DNA of 39,305 nt, from contig CANIHJ010000008.1 in the NCBI GenBank assembly GCA_947467385.1, positions 1 through 39,305 of the forward strand, read 5' to 3'. This stretch comes from Deltaproteobacteria bacterium (lineage in GTDB: Bacteria > Bdellovibrionota_C > UBA2361 > OMII01). Both the position numbers and the translations under genes were made by a program. This document shows positions 8,747 through 19,170 of the stretch, one piece after another. Under the pieces are notes generated by a model. The model did no database searches. It worked only from the letters and a program-made list of their open reading frames with translations, and was not told the DNA's origin. Positions within the stretch are counted from its first letter, which is position 1. Every line of letters starts with the position of its first letter.

Positions 8747-8905
8747 TTATCAACACCCTTCCACACCCTTTCCACACACACAGGTAAAAACTGTGGATAA
8801 GAGATGTAAGTCCCTGGTTGTAATGCCTCTTCTGTAAGTAATTATGCGCTTGGTTTAACCCGATTAAAACTTTATCCACAGCTCCTTGTGGGAAGTGTGG
8901 GAACA
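8747..8905. promoter_or_regulatory. Second DnaA-box cluster, atpE-gyrB intergenic region
   Basis: Two perfect boxes, TGTGGATAA (8792-8800) and TTATCCACA (8872-8880), and a TTATCAACA (8747-8755) lie within 135 bp. They are accompanied by weaker matches CTTTCCACA (8768-8776), TGTGGGAAG (8887-8895) and TGTGGGAAC (8897-8905). AT-rich DNA (TTAACCCGATTAAAAC) sits next to the last perfect box. The cluster is about 3.3 kb from the one beyond dnaA. It could be the second half of a bipartite origin, or DnaA control of gyrB. Confidence 0.7.
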
Positions 8906-11615
<2,710 letters not shown>

Positions 11616-11631
11616 GGGGTTTAGTGGTCAC

Positions 11632-11656
11632 CTCAAGGCCATCAGGGTGCCTTGAG
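11632..11656 (+). terminator. Weak hairpin after gyrB
   Basis: CTCAAGGC (11632-11639) and GCCTTGAG (11649-11656) form a perfect 8-bp stem with a 9-base loop, 17 bases after the gyrB stop. The following bases are only partly T-rich, so termination may be incomplete, allowing read-through into the small basic gene. Confidence 0.45.
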
Positions 11657-11716
11657 TTGACCAGCCTTTCTATCTTCGCTACCCTCTCCCATCGAACACG
11701 TTAAGGAGTTTGTGTT

Positions 11717-11824
11717 ATGGCTTCCCCAACAAAAATCACATGGAACCGCAGAAATGCGCGCGATGCTAAGAAGATAAAGGCTCGCAACAAGAAGAACCGC
11801 AGGACCCCGAAGTCCGGCAAGTAG
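11717..11824 (+). CDS. Very basic 35-residue protein of unknown function
   Basis: A short frame begins MASPTKITWNRRNARDAKK and ends RTPKSGK before TAG at 11822-11824. AAGGAG (11703-11708) stands eight bases before the ATG, and a strong terminator follows the stop, so it looks like a real, well-translated gene. About 15 of the 35 residues are Arg or Lys and there is no hydrophobic core, which suggests an RNA- or DNA-bound peptide, for example ribosome-associated. That role is inferred from composition only. I do not recognise the family. It is too short for most gene finders. Confidence 0.75.
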   Translation: MASPTKITWNRRNARDAKKIKARNKKNRRTPKSGK

Positions 11825-11866
11825 TCGGGCGTGCTTTTGCAGCTCGGCGTAGGCCGAGAAGCTTCG

Positions 11867-11898
11867 AAAACCCGCAGGCGACCCCAGCGGGTTTTTTA
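11867..11898 (+). terminator. Rho-independent terminator after the small basic gene
   Basis: AAAACCCGC (11867-11875) pairs with GCGGGTTTT (11887-11895) around an 11-base loop and is followed by TTATT. It ends transcription 43 bases after the 35-residue gene and before the next start. Confidence 0.9.
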
Positions 11899-11933
11899 TT
11901 GGAAGCTCACATGTACACCTGCACGCAAGCGCT

Positions 11934-12659
11934 ATGACGGCGATGCCCACCACAGAGGCTCAGCGGCTCAAGGACTTTGAGTCATATAGGACCACCCTGG
12001 AGCGGGCAGTTGCGCTCGAGTCTGAAGCAGCCCAGCGGATGGGCGAGGCAGCCACCTCTGGTGACGTGAGGCTCCTCAACAATCTCTTTGACGAAATGAC
12101 GCTGCGGGTTGAGCAGCTGGATCAGCTTCGAAAGAGGATGACCCATCGCGATAGGCTAATAGCCCGCTTCAGTGTCGAGGTTCCCCAAGAAGGAGTGGTC
12201 TCGCTGATTATCCCATCGGGCGTATCCCGCATGAGCCTGCTTGAGCAGGGCGACTCGGCCGTTCGAGAGTCTCATGGGAGGGGCTCCGTGTGGGGGCCCG
12301 TGCTTCAGCGCTGGAGACAGTCTCGGGAGTTTAGCGATGCGCACCCACAATCGGAGGCGATTACGATCAAGGGGCGAATAGAGGGAACGGAAGGGAAGCC
12401 CGCCCGCGAGCAGGCGGCCGCCATTGAGGGGCTGGGGTATGAGCCAGCAACGCCGTGGGATGTGGCCGTGGCGCACCTTGCGTATGCGATTGCGACAGGC
12501 GGCAACCTCTTTGGCTGGCGAGCGAAGGGTGAATCTTTCAGAGCTCGCACAACTCAGGGTGTACTCAGCCTTGGGCCGCAGGGCCTGAGCGACCTCGATT
12601 TCCACTCATCCCTAAACGACGGTCGTATAATGATGCCCGGTCGGGTGCCCAACCGCTAG
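11934..12659 (+). CDS. Hypothetical protein with N-terminal coiled coil
   Basis: A 241-residue protein without signal peptide or membrane helix. Residues ~8-75 are charged and helical (heptad-like, e.g. NLFDEMTLRVEQLDQLRKRM), and the rest is mixed alpha/beta with no motif I know. The last part contains GGNLFGWRAKGESFRARTT. No ribosome binding site is evident at the ATG (11934); an in-frame ATG at 11943 is an alternative. It converges on the glycerophosphodiesterase-like gene 14 bp beyond its stop. Codon use looks like its neighbours, so it is probably a native but narrowly distributed gene. Confidence 0.7.
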   Translation: MTAMPTTEAQRLKDFESYRTTLERAVALESEAAQRMGEAATSGDVRLLNNLFDEMTLRVEQLDQLRKRMTHRDRLIARFSVEVPQEGVVSLIIPSGVSRMSLLEQGDSAVRESHGRGSVWGPVLQRWRQSREFSDAHPQSEAITIKGRIEGTEGKPAREQAAAIEGLGYEPATPWDVAVAHLAYAIATGGNLFGWRAKGESFRARTTQGVLSLGPQGLSDLDFHSSLNDGRIMMPGRVPNR

Positions 12660-12673
12660 CGCGCTACAAGCCG

Positions 12674-13516
12674 TTACGGCCTACGATGCGCCGAATCCTG
12701 CAGTGACCTGTCAGCGTGATCCGTCATGATCGTGTCCACTCCCTGCGACCGGAAGAAGCGCCAGATCCCCGGCTGGTCAAAGCGGGAATTACTGACGTTT
12801 ATGAGCACCTTCACGCCCGCTCCGTGGGCTCGCTCAATAGCGGCGGGCGAAAACCAGCGCTCAAGCTCCACAAACTCAACCCGCAGACGCAGCGCCTCAT
12901 CGAGCTCGGACATCGATTTTACCCTTACTAGGATTCGCGCCGATGGCGCGCGCTGCAGCACCGTTTGGACGCGGCTTACGTCGCGTATCTGCAGCAGGAC
13001 CTGCTGCAGCTGGCCCCGAGACTGCACAAGATCGAGCGTCGGGAGCACGTTCTCGTCAGACTCTCCCTTAAAGTCTAGCTGGAGCGTGGCGCCTGTGGGC
13101 CTGATGAGATCGAGCGCCTCCTCAAGAAGCGGAATGTGCTCGCCATCGTTCAGGGGAATCGTTGCGCGAACGGATGGGGAGAGCCGGTTAACCTTTTCTC
13201 CACGGAGCCCCCACGGCGCGTCGGAGTTCTGCCACGAGAGGCTCCCGTCATGGAAGAGAAATAGGTCCCCAGACGAAGATTGTCGGACATCTACCTCGAG
13301 GTACGGAACACCAGCAGCGATCGACTCCCGCATGGCCCGAAGAGAGTTGTCCGAAGCCCCACGATGAATGTTGGCACGATGGGCAACCGCAAGCGTCGCC
13401 AGAGGCAGGGCTGGCGACGTTGAGAGTGCTCCGCCCTCTAGCGAGAAGGGCGGGCAGCACGCCACAAGCGAGGAAGCGAGTGCCAGAACTGCAACGCGAA
13501 AGAGGCCGGTGCACAT
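12674..13516 (-). CDS. Glycerophosphodiester phosphodiesterase-like lipoprotein
   Basis: GDPD enzymes hydrolyse glycerophosphodiesters to glycerol-3-phosphate and an alcohol. With the ATG at 13516 the 280-residue protein opens with a signal sequence ending in SLVAC, a lipobox, so it should be lipid-anchored in the envelope. GDPD landmarks: AHRANIHRG (catalytic His-Arg), the DNS that follows (family consensus ENS, so Glu is replaced by Asp at a metal ligand), YLEVDVRQSSSGDLFLFHD (ExD metal site and second catalytic His), LQLDFKG, and the closing GVDTIMTDH. The Glu-to-Asp change could weaken metal binding. The frame extends upstream to a GTG at 13555. It diverges from the GT-C gene. Confidence 0.85.
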   Translation of the reverse strand: MCTGLFRVAVLALASSLVACCPPFSLEGGALSTSPALPLATLAVAHRANIHRGASDNSLRAMRESIAAGVPYLEVDVRQSSSGDLFLFHDGSLSWQNSDAPWGLRGEKVNRLSPSVRATIPLNDGEHIPLLEEALDLIRPTGATLQLDFKGESDENVLPTLDLVQSRGQLQQVLLQIRDVSRVQTVLQRAPSARILVRVKSMSELDEALRLRVEFVELERWFSPAAIERAHGAGVKVLINVSNSRFDQPGIWRFFRSQGVDTIMTDHADRSLQDSAHRRP

Positions 13517-13633
13517 GATACAAGAGTAGCATCCAAAAGGGGGCGGCGTAACCATCGAAGGGCGCAGGGGAGGTTGTCTGTAGGCAGATTACAAGAGGGC
13601 GTGGTAGGAGAGCTCTGTATCAAGGGACACGAC

Positions 13634-15091
13634 ATGCTCGCAAGCGCCGAACCTACGCCAAAGATAGACGCCAAGATCCTCTTGATGGCGTTGGCTGCCC
13701 TCATCGGCTGTATCCTTAGGGTTCTCGCGGTGCACGGGGAGCTGTGGCTTGATGAGGCGTGGTCGGTGCTCCTCGTCCAGGACGTAGGCTCGCCACTTGC
13801 GCTTGCAACAGAGGTGCGCCACGACAACAATCATCTCCTTAACTCTCTGTGGCTATGGCTTGTGGGGCCCCGCGCCCTCCCGGAATGGCAGCGGTTCCCA
13901 AGCCTGGCTTTTTCCTTGCTTGCGCTCGCCCTCCTGCGGCGCCTCGTTAGGCGCGAGCACCTCGGCTGGGCCGGGGCGATATGGGCCTTTTTGGTCGCGC
14001 TCTCATACCCCTTGATCGTTGTCGGCACGGAGGCTCGTGGCTATTCGCTTGCCATCGCGGCGGCGATTGCCATATTTGCCCTGGCCTTGCGATTGAGGAA
14101 GGCTGACGCAGGCCGGGGAGCGGCCCGAATCTTCGCTATCGTGAGCACCGTTGGCGCCTTTTCGCACGCGGTGTTTATCCTGTTCTTTTTGCCCGTAGGT
14201 GCCTGGATTGTCCTGGAGCGGCGCCGAAGCGGGCATGGCTGGCGAGATCCCGTTATGTGGGCTGCTCTTACTGCGCCTATCGGCGCTATTTCGGCGCTTG
14301 GCCTTTTTTTTTACAGGGGCTTGGCCATCGGCGGGGGCCCCCAGGCGCCGTATGTACAGGTGCTCCTATCAGCCCTCAGCCTAGGCTTTGGTGGCGAGGA
14401 GCTGTCGGCGTTCGATCCTCAGGGCGCGGCAGCGGCAGCGGGCATCGGGACTCTCGTCGTGGCGATCGCCTCCTTTGAGGCTTTTCTCTGGCTGCGTGAG
14501 GATAGGGCTGTTGCGAGCCTAGTTATTTCGATCATCCTTGTCCCCCTAGCGGCGGTGATGGTTCTGAGGCCGGACTTTATCCTCGGGCGCTACTTCATTA
14601 TCTCGCTGGTGTTCCTTTACCTCGTAGCGGCGCGCTGGATGGCGCGGCTTGCCCGCCAGGGGATCTTCGGAGCCTGCCTCGCGGCGCTGCTTGTCGCAGG
14701 CATCGCTGCAGGAAACCTGCGCCACTGCGGGGAGCTTTTCAGCTTCCAGCGATCGCATTTTGAGGAGGCGGTTGCAGCAATTATTTCCGAAAGCGGTCCG
14801 CGGCGCGAGACGGTCACCATCGGCGGCGGCCACGAAAATCGGAACGAGATACGGCTCGCCCATATGCGGCTTCGCGGCGCGCTTGGTAGCCCTATCGTTT
14901 TTGTCAGCAACCAGGCCGCGGCGGCAGCGCCACCAGACTTTGTTATTGAGGAGTCCCTGGATCGAAACCCCACACCTCCCCCTTCGTCGATGACGGCCTT
15001 TGGGGCCCGGTATTCACTCAAGGCCGCCTATCCTGCTCCCTTCATGAGCGGCGCGGCGCTATCGGTATACCAGCGAGACGATCGGCGCTAG
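13634..15091 (+). CDS. GT-C fold membrane glycosyltransferase (ArnT/PMT-like)
   Basis: A 485-residue protein with about ten or more hydrophobic helices. The first periplasmic loop carries ELWLDEAWS, matching the DE motif that GT-C enzymes use to activate the acceptor, followed by RHDNNHLLNS. A second loop has GTEARGYSLA. Such enzymes transfer a sugar from a polyprenyl-phosphate donor to lipids or proteins in the periplasm; donor and acceptor are unknown. The start at 13634 is chosen because AAGGGA lies six bases upstream; the frame is open 20 codons further. It stands alone between a divergent and a convergent gene. Confidence 0.8.
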   Translation: MLASAEPTPKIDAKILLMALAALIGCILRVLAVHGELWLDEAWSVLLVQDVGSPLALATEVRHDNNHLLNSLWLWLVGPRALPEWQRFPSLAFSLLALALLRRLVRREHLGWAGAIWAFLVALSYPLIVVGTEARGYSLAIAAAIAIFALALRLRKADAGRGAARIFAIVSTVGAFSHAVFILFFLPVGAWIVLERRRSGHGWRDPVMWAALTAPIGAISALGLFFYRGLAIGGGPQAPYVQVLLSALSLGFGGEELSAFDPQGAAAAAGIGTLVVAIASFEAFLWLREDRAVASLVISIILVPLAAVMVLRPDFILGRYFIISLVFLYLVAARWMARLARQGIFGACLAALLVAGIAAGNLRHCGELFSFQRSHFEEAVAAIISESGPRRETVTIGGGHENRNEIRLAHMRLRGALGSPIVFVSNQAAAAAPPDFVIEESLDRNPTPPPSSMTAFGARYSLKAAYPAPFMSGAALSVYQRDDRR

Positions 15092-15165
15092 GAAGGCCAC
15101 CGACGAGGCACTAAGGGGAGCCTTGCGATAGTGGCGCGGAGCAGCTCGCTCAAAGGTGTCCTCGG

Positions 15166-15648
15166 CTAAAGGGAGGACCGGGTCCAAGCTGTAGAGAGCG
15201 AGTCGGCATACTCGTTCCACAGCCAGCCATTGTGAGCCTTAATCCACTTGAGCTTTACGCTCGGGTGGGCGCGGTGCAGCGACAGCAGCTCCTGAACGAG
15301 AGCAAGGTTGGCTATCGGCCCAGAGCTGCGCCGCCATCCTCGCGCCTCCCATTTTGGCGCCCACTCGTTGATCGTCTTGACGCACAGCTCGCTGTCCGAA
15401 AAGATCTCGATGTCTGCGTTGGTCGGCAGGGACGAGTAGGCCCGGATGAGGGCGGTAAGCTCCATGCGGTTATTGGTGGTGTCGGGGTCATGCCCGTGAT
15501 CGTGGCTGATAACGTTCCCATCGACGACGTGCACGCACCCCCAGCCTCCAGGGCCCGGATTGGGCTGGCAGCCGCCATCAGTGAACACACCCGTTTGGGG
15601 ACCGGCGGAATAGGAGTTTAAAACTTCCTGAAGCGTCTGGGATGGCAC
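15166..15648 (-). CDS. rnhA: Ribonuclease HI
   Basis: Degrades the RNA strand of RNA-DNA hybrids. The 160-residue protein has the full catalytic set: D24 in TDGGCQPNPGPGGWG, E63 in NNRMELTA, D85 in FSDSE, D149 in NEYADSLS, with H139 in KAHNG. The start is GTG, placed directly after the TAA of mlaC (TAAGTG), so translation is coupled and it is the last gene of the rlmE-mla operon. Confidence 0.95.
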   Translation of the reverse strand: MPSQTLQEVLNSYSAGPQTGVFTDGGCQPNPGPGGWGCVHVVDGNVISHDHGHDPDTTNNRMELTALIRAYSSLPTNADIEIFSDSELCVKTINEWAPKWEARGWRRSSGPIANLALVQELLSLHRAHPSVKLKWIKAHNGWLWNEYADSLSTAWTRSSL

Positions 15649-16242
15649 TTACCCTACCTTCTTGCGCAGCCTCTCCATGAGGCCAGAGAACTTCTCCTTG
15701 CGAATGATGCCGGAGAACTCGTTGCGGTAGTTGCCGATCAGGCCGATGTTCTCGATGACCACGTCATACACCTGCCATCGCCCATCCGTGAAGGCCAGGC
15801 GGTACTCGATCGGGAAGGTGTCGCCTTTGCTAATGACGACGGTCTTTACCGTGGCGCGCATCATTTCAACCGACTCCGACTCAACCTTCACCATGCCGGG
15901 CTTGACCGTCTCAATCTTTGACAGGTAGGTGCGGGCGAGGAGCTCGGAGAACACGGCCGTAAAGTCTTTTTGTTCGGCGGGCGTGATCTCGTTCCAGTTC
16001 GCGCCCAGCGAGCGGCGGGACATCTCAGTAAAGTTAAACTTCGGGTTGATGAGCTCCCGGAGCTTCTCCCGTCGGATGGCCTTCTGGTCATCTCCGGGAT
16101 ATTTGCCGGCGACGTCGATAATGCCATCAATGGTTTTTGTCAGCTCAGCCTTGGGAGAGGGCATCGCATCTCCGTGGGCCTGAGAAGCTGATGAAACGAG
16201 AAGCCCTCCGGCAATCACAAGAAAAGCTACGAGGCGATACAT
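15649..16242 (-). CDS. mlaC: Periplasmic phospholipid-binding protein MlaC
   Basis: Shuttles phospholipids between the inner-membrane MlaFED-type complex and the outer membrane. The 197-residue protein has an N-terminal signal peptide (MYRLVAFLVIAGGLLVSSA, cut near SQAHG) and the family core LGANWNEITPAEQKDFTAVF, then TFPIEYRLAFTDGRWQVYDV and IENIGLIGNYRNEF. It follows mlaD by 29 bp and abuts rnhA. Confidence 0.93.
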   Translation of the reverse strand: MYRLVAFLVIAGGLLVSSASQAHGDAMPSPKAELTKTIDGIIDVAGKYPGDDQKAIRREKLRELINPKFNFTEMSRRSLGANWNEITPAEQKDFTAVFSELLARTYLSKIETVKPGMVKVESESVEMMRATVKTVVISKGDTFPIEYRLAFTDGRWQVYDVVIENIGLIGNYRNEFSGIIRKEKFSGLMERLRKKVG

Positions 16243-16271
16243 GTCGTTGACTCCTAATCCTTAAGCTAAAA

Positions 16272-16820
16272 CTACTTCTTCTCACCGTCGGGCTTCTTTT
16301 CGCCCTCCTCGTCCTCGTCCTTGTCGCCGCTTAGGCTATGGACAACTTTGCCGATGACGTCCTCGATATCCACAACGGACTCGGTCTCAACCATGGTGCC
16401 GCCCGGCGCGATGTAGACGTCGGATGCGCCGCGCGAAATCTTGACGTACCTGTCGCCGATAATTCCTTTCGTGCGGATCGAGGCGATGTCGTCGTCCTTA
16501 ATCTTGATGTCCTTGGTAAGCTTAAGCGTGATGCGGGCGACCGGATCCTTCAGCAATATGTTGGAAACTGAGCCGATAGGAACGCCTGCAATCTCGACGG
16601 AAGCCCCGTACTTGAGGCCCGAGATATTGTCGAACTCGGCAAAGATCTCGTACTTGTCGCTCGTGCCGAACTCAAGGCCGGCGAGCCCCACGGCGAGGTA
16701 TGCAGCTGCGCCGACGCCGGCCATCGCGAAAAGGCCGACGAAGAACTCAAGCGACACGCTTCGCCTTGGAACAGCGAGGCGGGGCGAGCTCTGAGGATTA
16801 TTGAATTTTGATTGGTCCAT
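16272..16820 (-). CDS. mlaD: MlaD, MCE-domain lipid transport protein
   Basis: Inner-membrane-anchored MCE protein that forms the periplasmic lipid ring of the Mla transporter. One membrane helix (VSLEFFVGLFAMAGVGAAAY) is followed by the MCE domain (FAEFDNISGLKYGASVEIAG, VPIGSV, then IRTKGIIGDRYVKI). It ends in a charged, Lys/Glu/Asp-rich tail. The ATG at 16820 has GGGAG five bases upstream; an ATG four codons earlier (16832) is possible. It overlaps the end of mlaF by 23 bp. Confidence 0.93.
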   Translation of the reverse strand: MDQSKFNNPQSSPRLAVPRRSVSLEFFVGLFAMAGVGAAAYLAVGLAGLEFGTSDKYEIFAEFDNISGLKYGASVEIAGVPIGSVSNILLKDPVARITLKLTKDIKIKDDDIASIRTKGIIGDRYVKISRGASDVYIAPGGTMVETESVVDIEDVIGKVVHSLSGDKDEDEEGEKKPDGEKK

Positions 16821-17547
16821 CCGTTCTCCCATTGAGGAACTGCTGCACGGCGGGGTTCGTAGAGGCTATCAGCTCTGCCGGAGAGCCCTCGGTGATGATC
16901 TGGCCGCCCAGTATCATCGCCACCCGGTCAGAGACCTGAAAGACCTCGGGCAGCTCGTGGCTGATAACCAAGCCAGTAAAACCCCACTGACTTTTGCACG
17001 CATTAATCAAATCGTAAACCTCTTGGCCGTCGAGCGGGTCAAGGCCGGTGTTTGGCTCGTCAACGAGCAGCACCTTAGGCTCTGTGATGAGGGCGCGGGC
17101 CATCCCAACGCGCTTGCGAATGCCTATGGAGACCTGCTCGGGGTAGTTGAGGAGGTATGGCGTGAGGCTCAGCGCCTCGGCGATATCGAGAACCTTTGCA
17201 TGAGCCTTGGAGGAGCTGATTCGGATCCGCTCCAGAATCGGAAAGGCGATGTTGTCGTAGATAGTCAGGGAATCAAAGAGAGCGGCAGCCTGGAAGAGCA
17301 CTCCGAGAGATCGCCGAATCTCGTTCTTCCGAGATTCGCTCCGGGCAGAGGTGATGTTCTCTCCCTCGATGTAAATCTCCCCCTCGTCCGGGGTCATGAT
17401 GCCCATGATGAGCTTGAGGAGCACGGACTTCCCGACGCCGCTTGGGCCAACGACGGCCGTGGTCTTGCCCGGCTCAATCTCCATCGTTAGCCCGTCGAGG
17501 ACCACCTGAGAGCCGAAGCTTTTATGCACGTTCCGAACAGAAATCAT
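16798..17547 (-). CDS. mlaF: MlaF, ABC transporter ATPase
   Basis: Cytoplasmic ATPase that powers the Mla phospholipid transporter. Walker A is GPSGVGKSVLL, Walker B VLLVDEPNTGLDP, and the switch His is in VISHE. The signature is unusual: where relatives have LSGGM it reads VSIGI (in EQVSIGIRKRVGMARAL), keeping the Ser and the last Gly. I checked this by reading the bases; it is not a frame error. Length (249) is normal. The gene lies 3 bp after mlaE. Confidence 0.94.
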   Translation of the reverse strand: MISVRNVHKSFGSQVVLDGLTMEIEPGKTTAVVGPSGVGKSVLLKLIMGIMTPDEGEIYIEGENITSARSESRKNEIRRSLGVLFQAAALFDSLTIYDNIAFPILERIRISSSKAHAKVLDIAEALSLTPYLLNYPEQVSIGIRKRVGMARALITEPKVLLVDEPNTGLDPLDGQEVYDLINACKSQWGFTGLVISHELPEVFQVSDRVAMILGGQIITEGSPAELIASTNPAVQQFLNGRTDGPIKIQ

Positions 17548-17550
17548 CGA

Positions 17551-18342
17551 CTACTTCATGAACACTCGGGTGAGCACGCTGGTGAGGAAGTAGTCAACGA
17601 TCAGGACGGCCACAGAGGCGGTGACCACAGACTGTGTCGTTGCCTTGTTGACGCCCTGCGCACCGAAGCCGCACGTGTACCCCTTGTAGCAGGCTACCCA
17701 GCCGAAGATGAGACCAAAGACCGTTGCCTTGATGAATCCAGAGTACACGTCCACGAGGCCCACAGATGACATAATTTGGCTCATGAAGGTTCCGGGGCTT
17801 AGGCCGAGCAGGCCAACCGCCACGGCATAGCCGCCGAAGATGCCGACCACGTTAAACATCCCGCACAACATCGGCATTGCGATAATGCCGGCGAGGAGCC
17901 GCGGGGCCATAAGGTACTTAATCGGGTCAACTGCCATGGAGCGCAGCGCATCGATCTGCTCGGTGATGCGCATAATTCCGATCTCGGCCGTAACCGCCGA
18001 GCCCGCGCGGCCAATGACCATGAGGGCCGTAAGCACGGGGCCAAGTTCCCGTATAAGGCTCAAGGCCACGGCGGGACCGGTGTAGGCGGTCGCGCCGAAT
18101 TTAGCGAGGGTGTATTCGCCCTGAACCGCCAAGACGGCACCGGTGAAGAGGCCAATAAGGGCGATGACGAGCATGGAGTTAACGCCGATCTGGAGGATCT
18201 GGGTCATGTAAAGGAACGGGCGAAAGGGCGGCTTAAACAGCGCCAGAACCGTTCGGTACAGGAAGATCCAGGACCTTCCCCACTGCTCTGTGGTGTCGAT
18301 GACAAAAGATCCTACCTGTTGGGTGGTCGCAACAACGTTCAT
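17551..18342 (-). CDS. mlaE: MlaE, ABC transporter permease
   Basis: Integral membrane permease of the Mla system. The 263-residue protein contains the family block LIRELGPVLTALMVIGRAGS followed by TAEIGIMRITEQIDAL, and several helices. It is the first of the mla genes, starts 12 bp after rlmE, and precedes mlaF. Confidence 0.95.
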   Translation of the reverse strand: MNVVATTQQVGSFVIDTTEQWGRSWIFLYRTVLALFKPPFRPFLYMTQILQIGVNSMLVIALIGLFTGAVLAVQGEYTLAKFGATAYTGPAVALSLIRELGPVLTALMVIGRAGSAVTAEIGIMRITEQIDALRSMAVDPIKYLMAPRLLAGIIAMPMLCGMFNVVGIFGGYAVAVGLLGLSPGTFMSQIMSSVGLVDVYSGFIKATVFGLIFGWVACYKGYTCGFGAQGVNKATTQSVVTASVAVLIVDYFLTSVLTRVFMK

Positions 18343-18354
18343 GGGGAGTGTTGA

Positions 18355-18942
18355 TTACCGTTTGAATCCGAGGCCGATGATGTAGAACTCGTTTGACGTG
18401 TTGCGGGAGGACTTGAGCTCCGACCTCACGAGCTTATTAAACATTGGCCGGGTTGATTTGACAAACCCCTCAACGTCTCCCCCCTTGAACACTTTGACGG
18501 CGAAATTCCCCCCATTCTTCAGCATCTGCTGAGCGACGTAGAGCGCAAGCTCCGCACACCCAACGGCAGCCGCCTGGTCAGCTTCCTTAATGCCCGTAAG
18601 TTTCGCCGACATGTCGGAGATGACGACATCGAAGGAGGGCTCCTTGAGACCGAGGATGTCGTCGAGGTCGCGCGCGTCGCCGGCGATAAGGGAGCAGCGT
18701 GAGTCGTCGATGGGATCGAGGGGCTGAAGGTCAATCGCGGTTACGTTTCCAGACCCCCCAACGAACTGCAGGGCTACCTGCGTCCAGCCCCCAGGCCAGG
18801 CCCCAACGTCGAGCACTCGATCCCCATTTTTGATAATCTTATAGGCATCTTGTATCTCTATGAGCTTATAGGCAGCACGAGACCTGTACCCCTCGTCTTT
18901 CGCTTTCTGGTAGAGGTGATCTTTACGGTTGTACTCCGACAT
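18355..18942 (-). CDS. rlmE: 23S rRNA 2'-O-ribose U2552 methyltransferase RlmE (FtsJ)
   Basis: SAM-dependent methyltransferase of the late 50S subunit. The 195-residue protein shows SRAAYKLIEI with K26, the SAM loop VLDVGAWPGGWTQVAL, D110 in VISDMSAKLTG, K150 in VKVFKGGD and E185 near the C-terminus. These form the K-D-K-E catalytic tetrad of the family. It heads the leftward rlmE-mlaEFDC-rnhA operon; the pairing with Mla genes suggests shared transcription rather than shared function. Confidence 0.95.
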   Translation of the reverse strand: MSEYNRKDHLYQKAKDEGYRSRAAYKLIEIQDAYKIIKNGDRVLDVGAWPGGWTQVALQFVGGSGNVTAIDLQPLDPIDDSRCSLIAGDARDLDDILGLKEPSFDVVISDMSAKLTGIKEADQAAAVGCAELALYVAQQMLKNGGNFAVKVFKGGDVEGFVKSTRPMFNKLVRSELKSSRNTSNEFYIIGLGFKR

Positions 18943-19170
18943 GGGCGCTGAGAGTAGCAGGATCGGGCTCCAAAATCATGCTTGAGGCCCCACCGAAAAC
19001 GCGGCGATGGGTGGGCTTGAGATGCCGTTCTCTTGGGCAAGCCCCTGACGACACAAGGGGTGGCCTGAAAATTTGTGGTTTATTTTCTTTTGGGTATAGA
19101 AAAAGACTTGAAGGGTGGCTGCTAGGGGTATAGAAAAAAAATAGAAACTGAAAAATTGGAGGGCTCACAT
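18943..19170. promoter_or_regulatory. Divergent intergenic region with hairpins and tandem promoter-like repeats
   Basis: On the plus strand GGGTATAGAAAAA occurs twice (19092-19104 and 19126-19138). Each copy supplies a -10-like TATAGA: the first pairs with TTGTGG (19073-19078, 16-base spacing), the second with TTGAAG (19108-19113, 15-base spacing). They therefore look like tandem promoters for the 63-residue gene. Upstream lie two overlapping hairpins, GGGCTTG/CAAGCCC (19013-19044) and CCCCT/AGGGG (19042-19060), which also fall in the leader of the opposite rlmE operon. Pattern-based. Confidence 0.5.

Noticed and set aside
15158-15178. Hairpin GTCCTC/GAGGAC between the GT-C gene and rnhA as a terminator
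   Set aside because: Short stem without a T tract on either strand and overlapping the rnhA stop codon.
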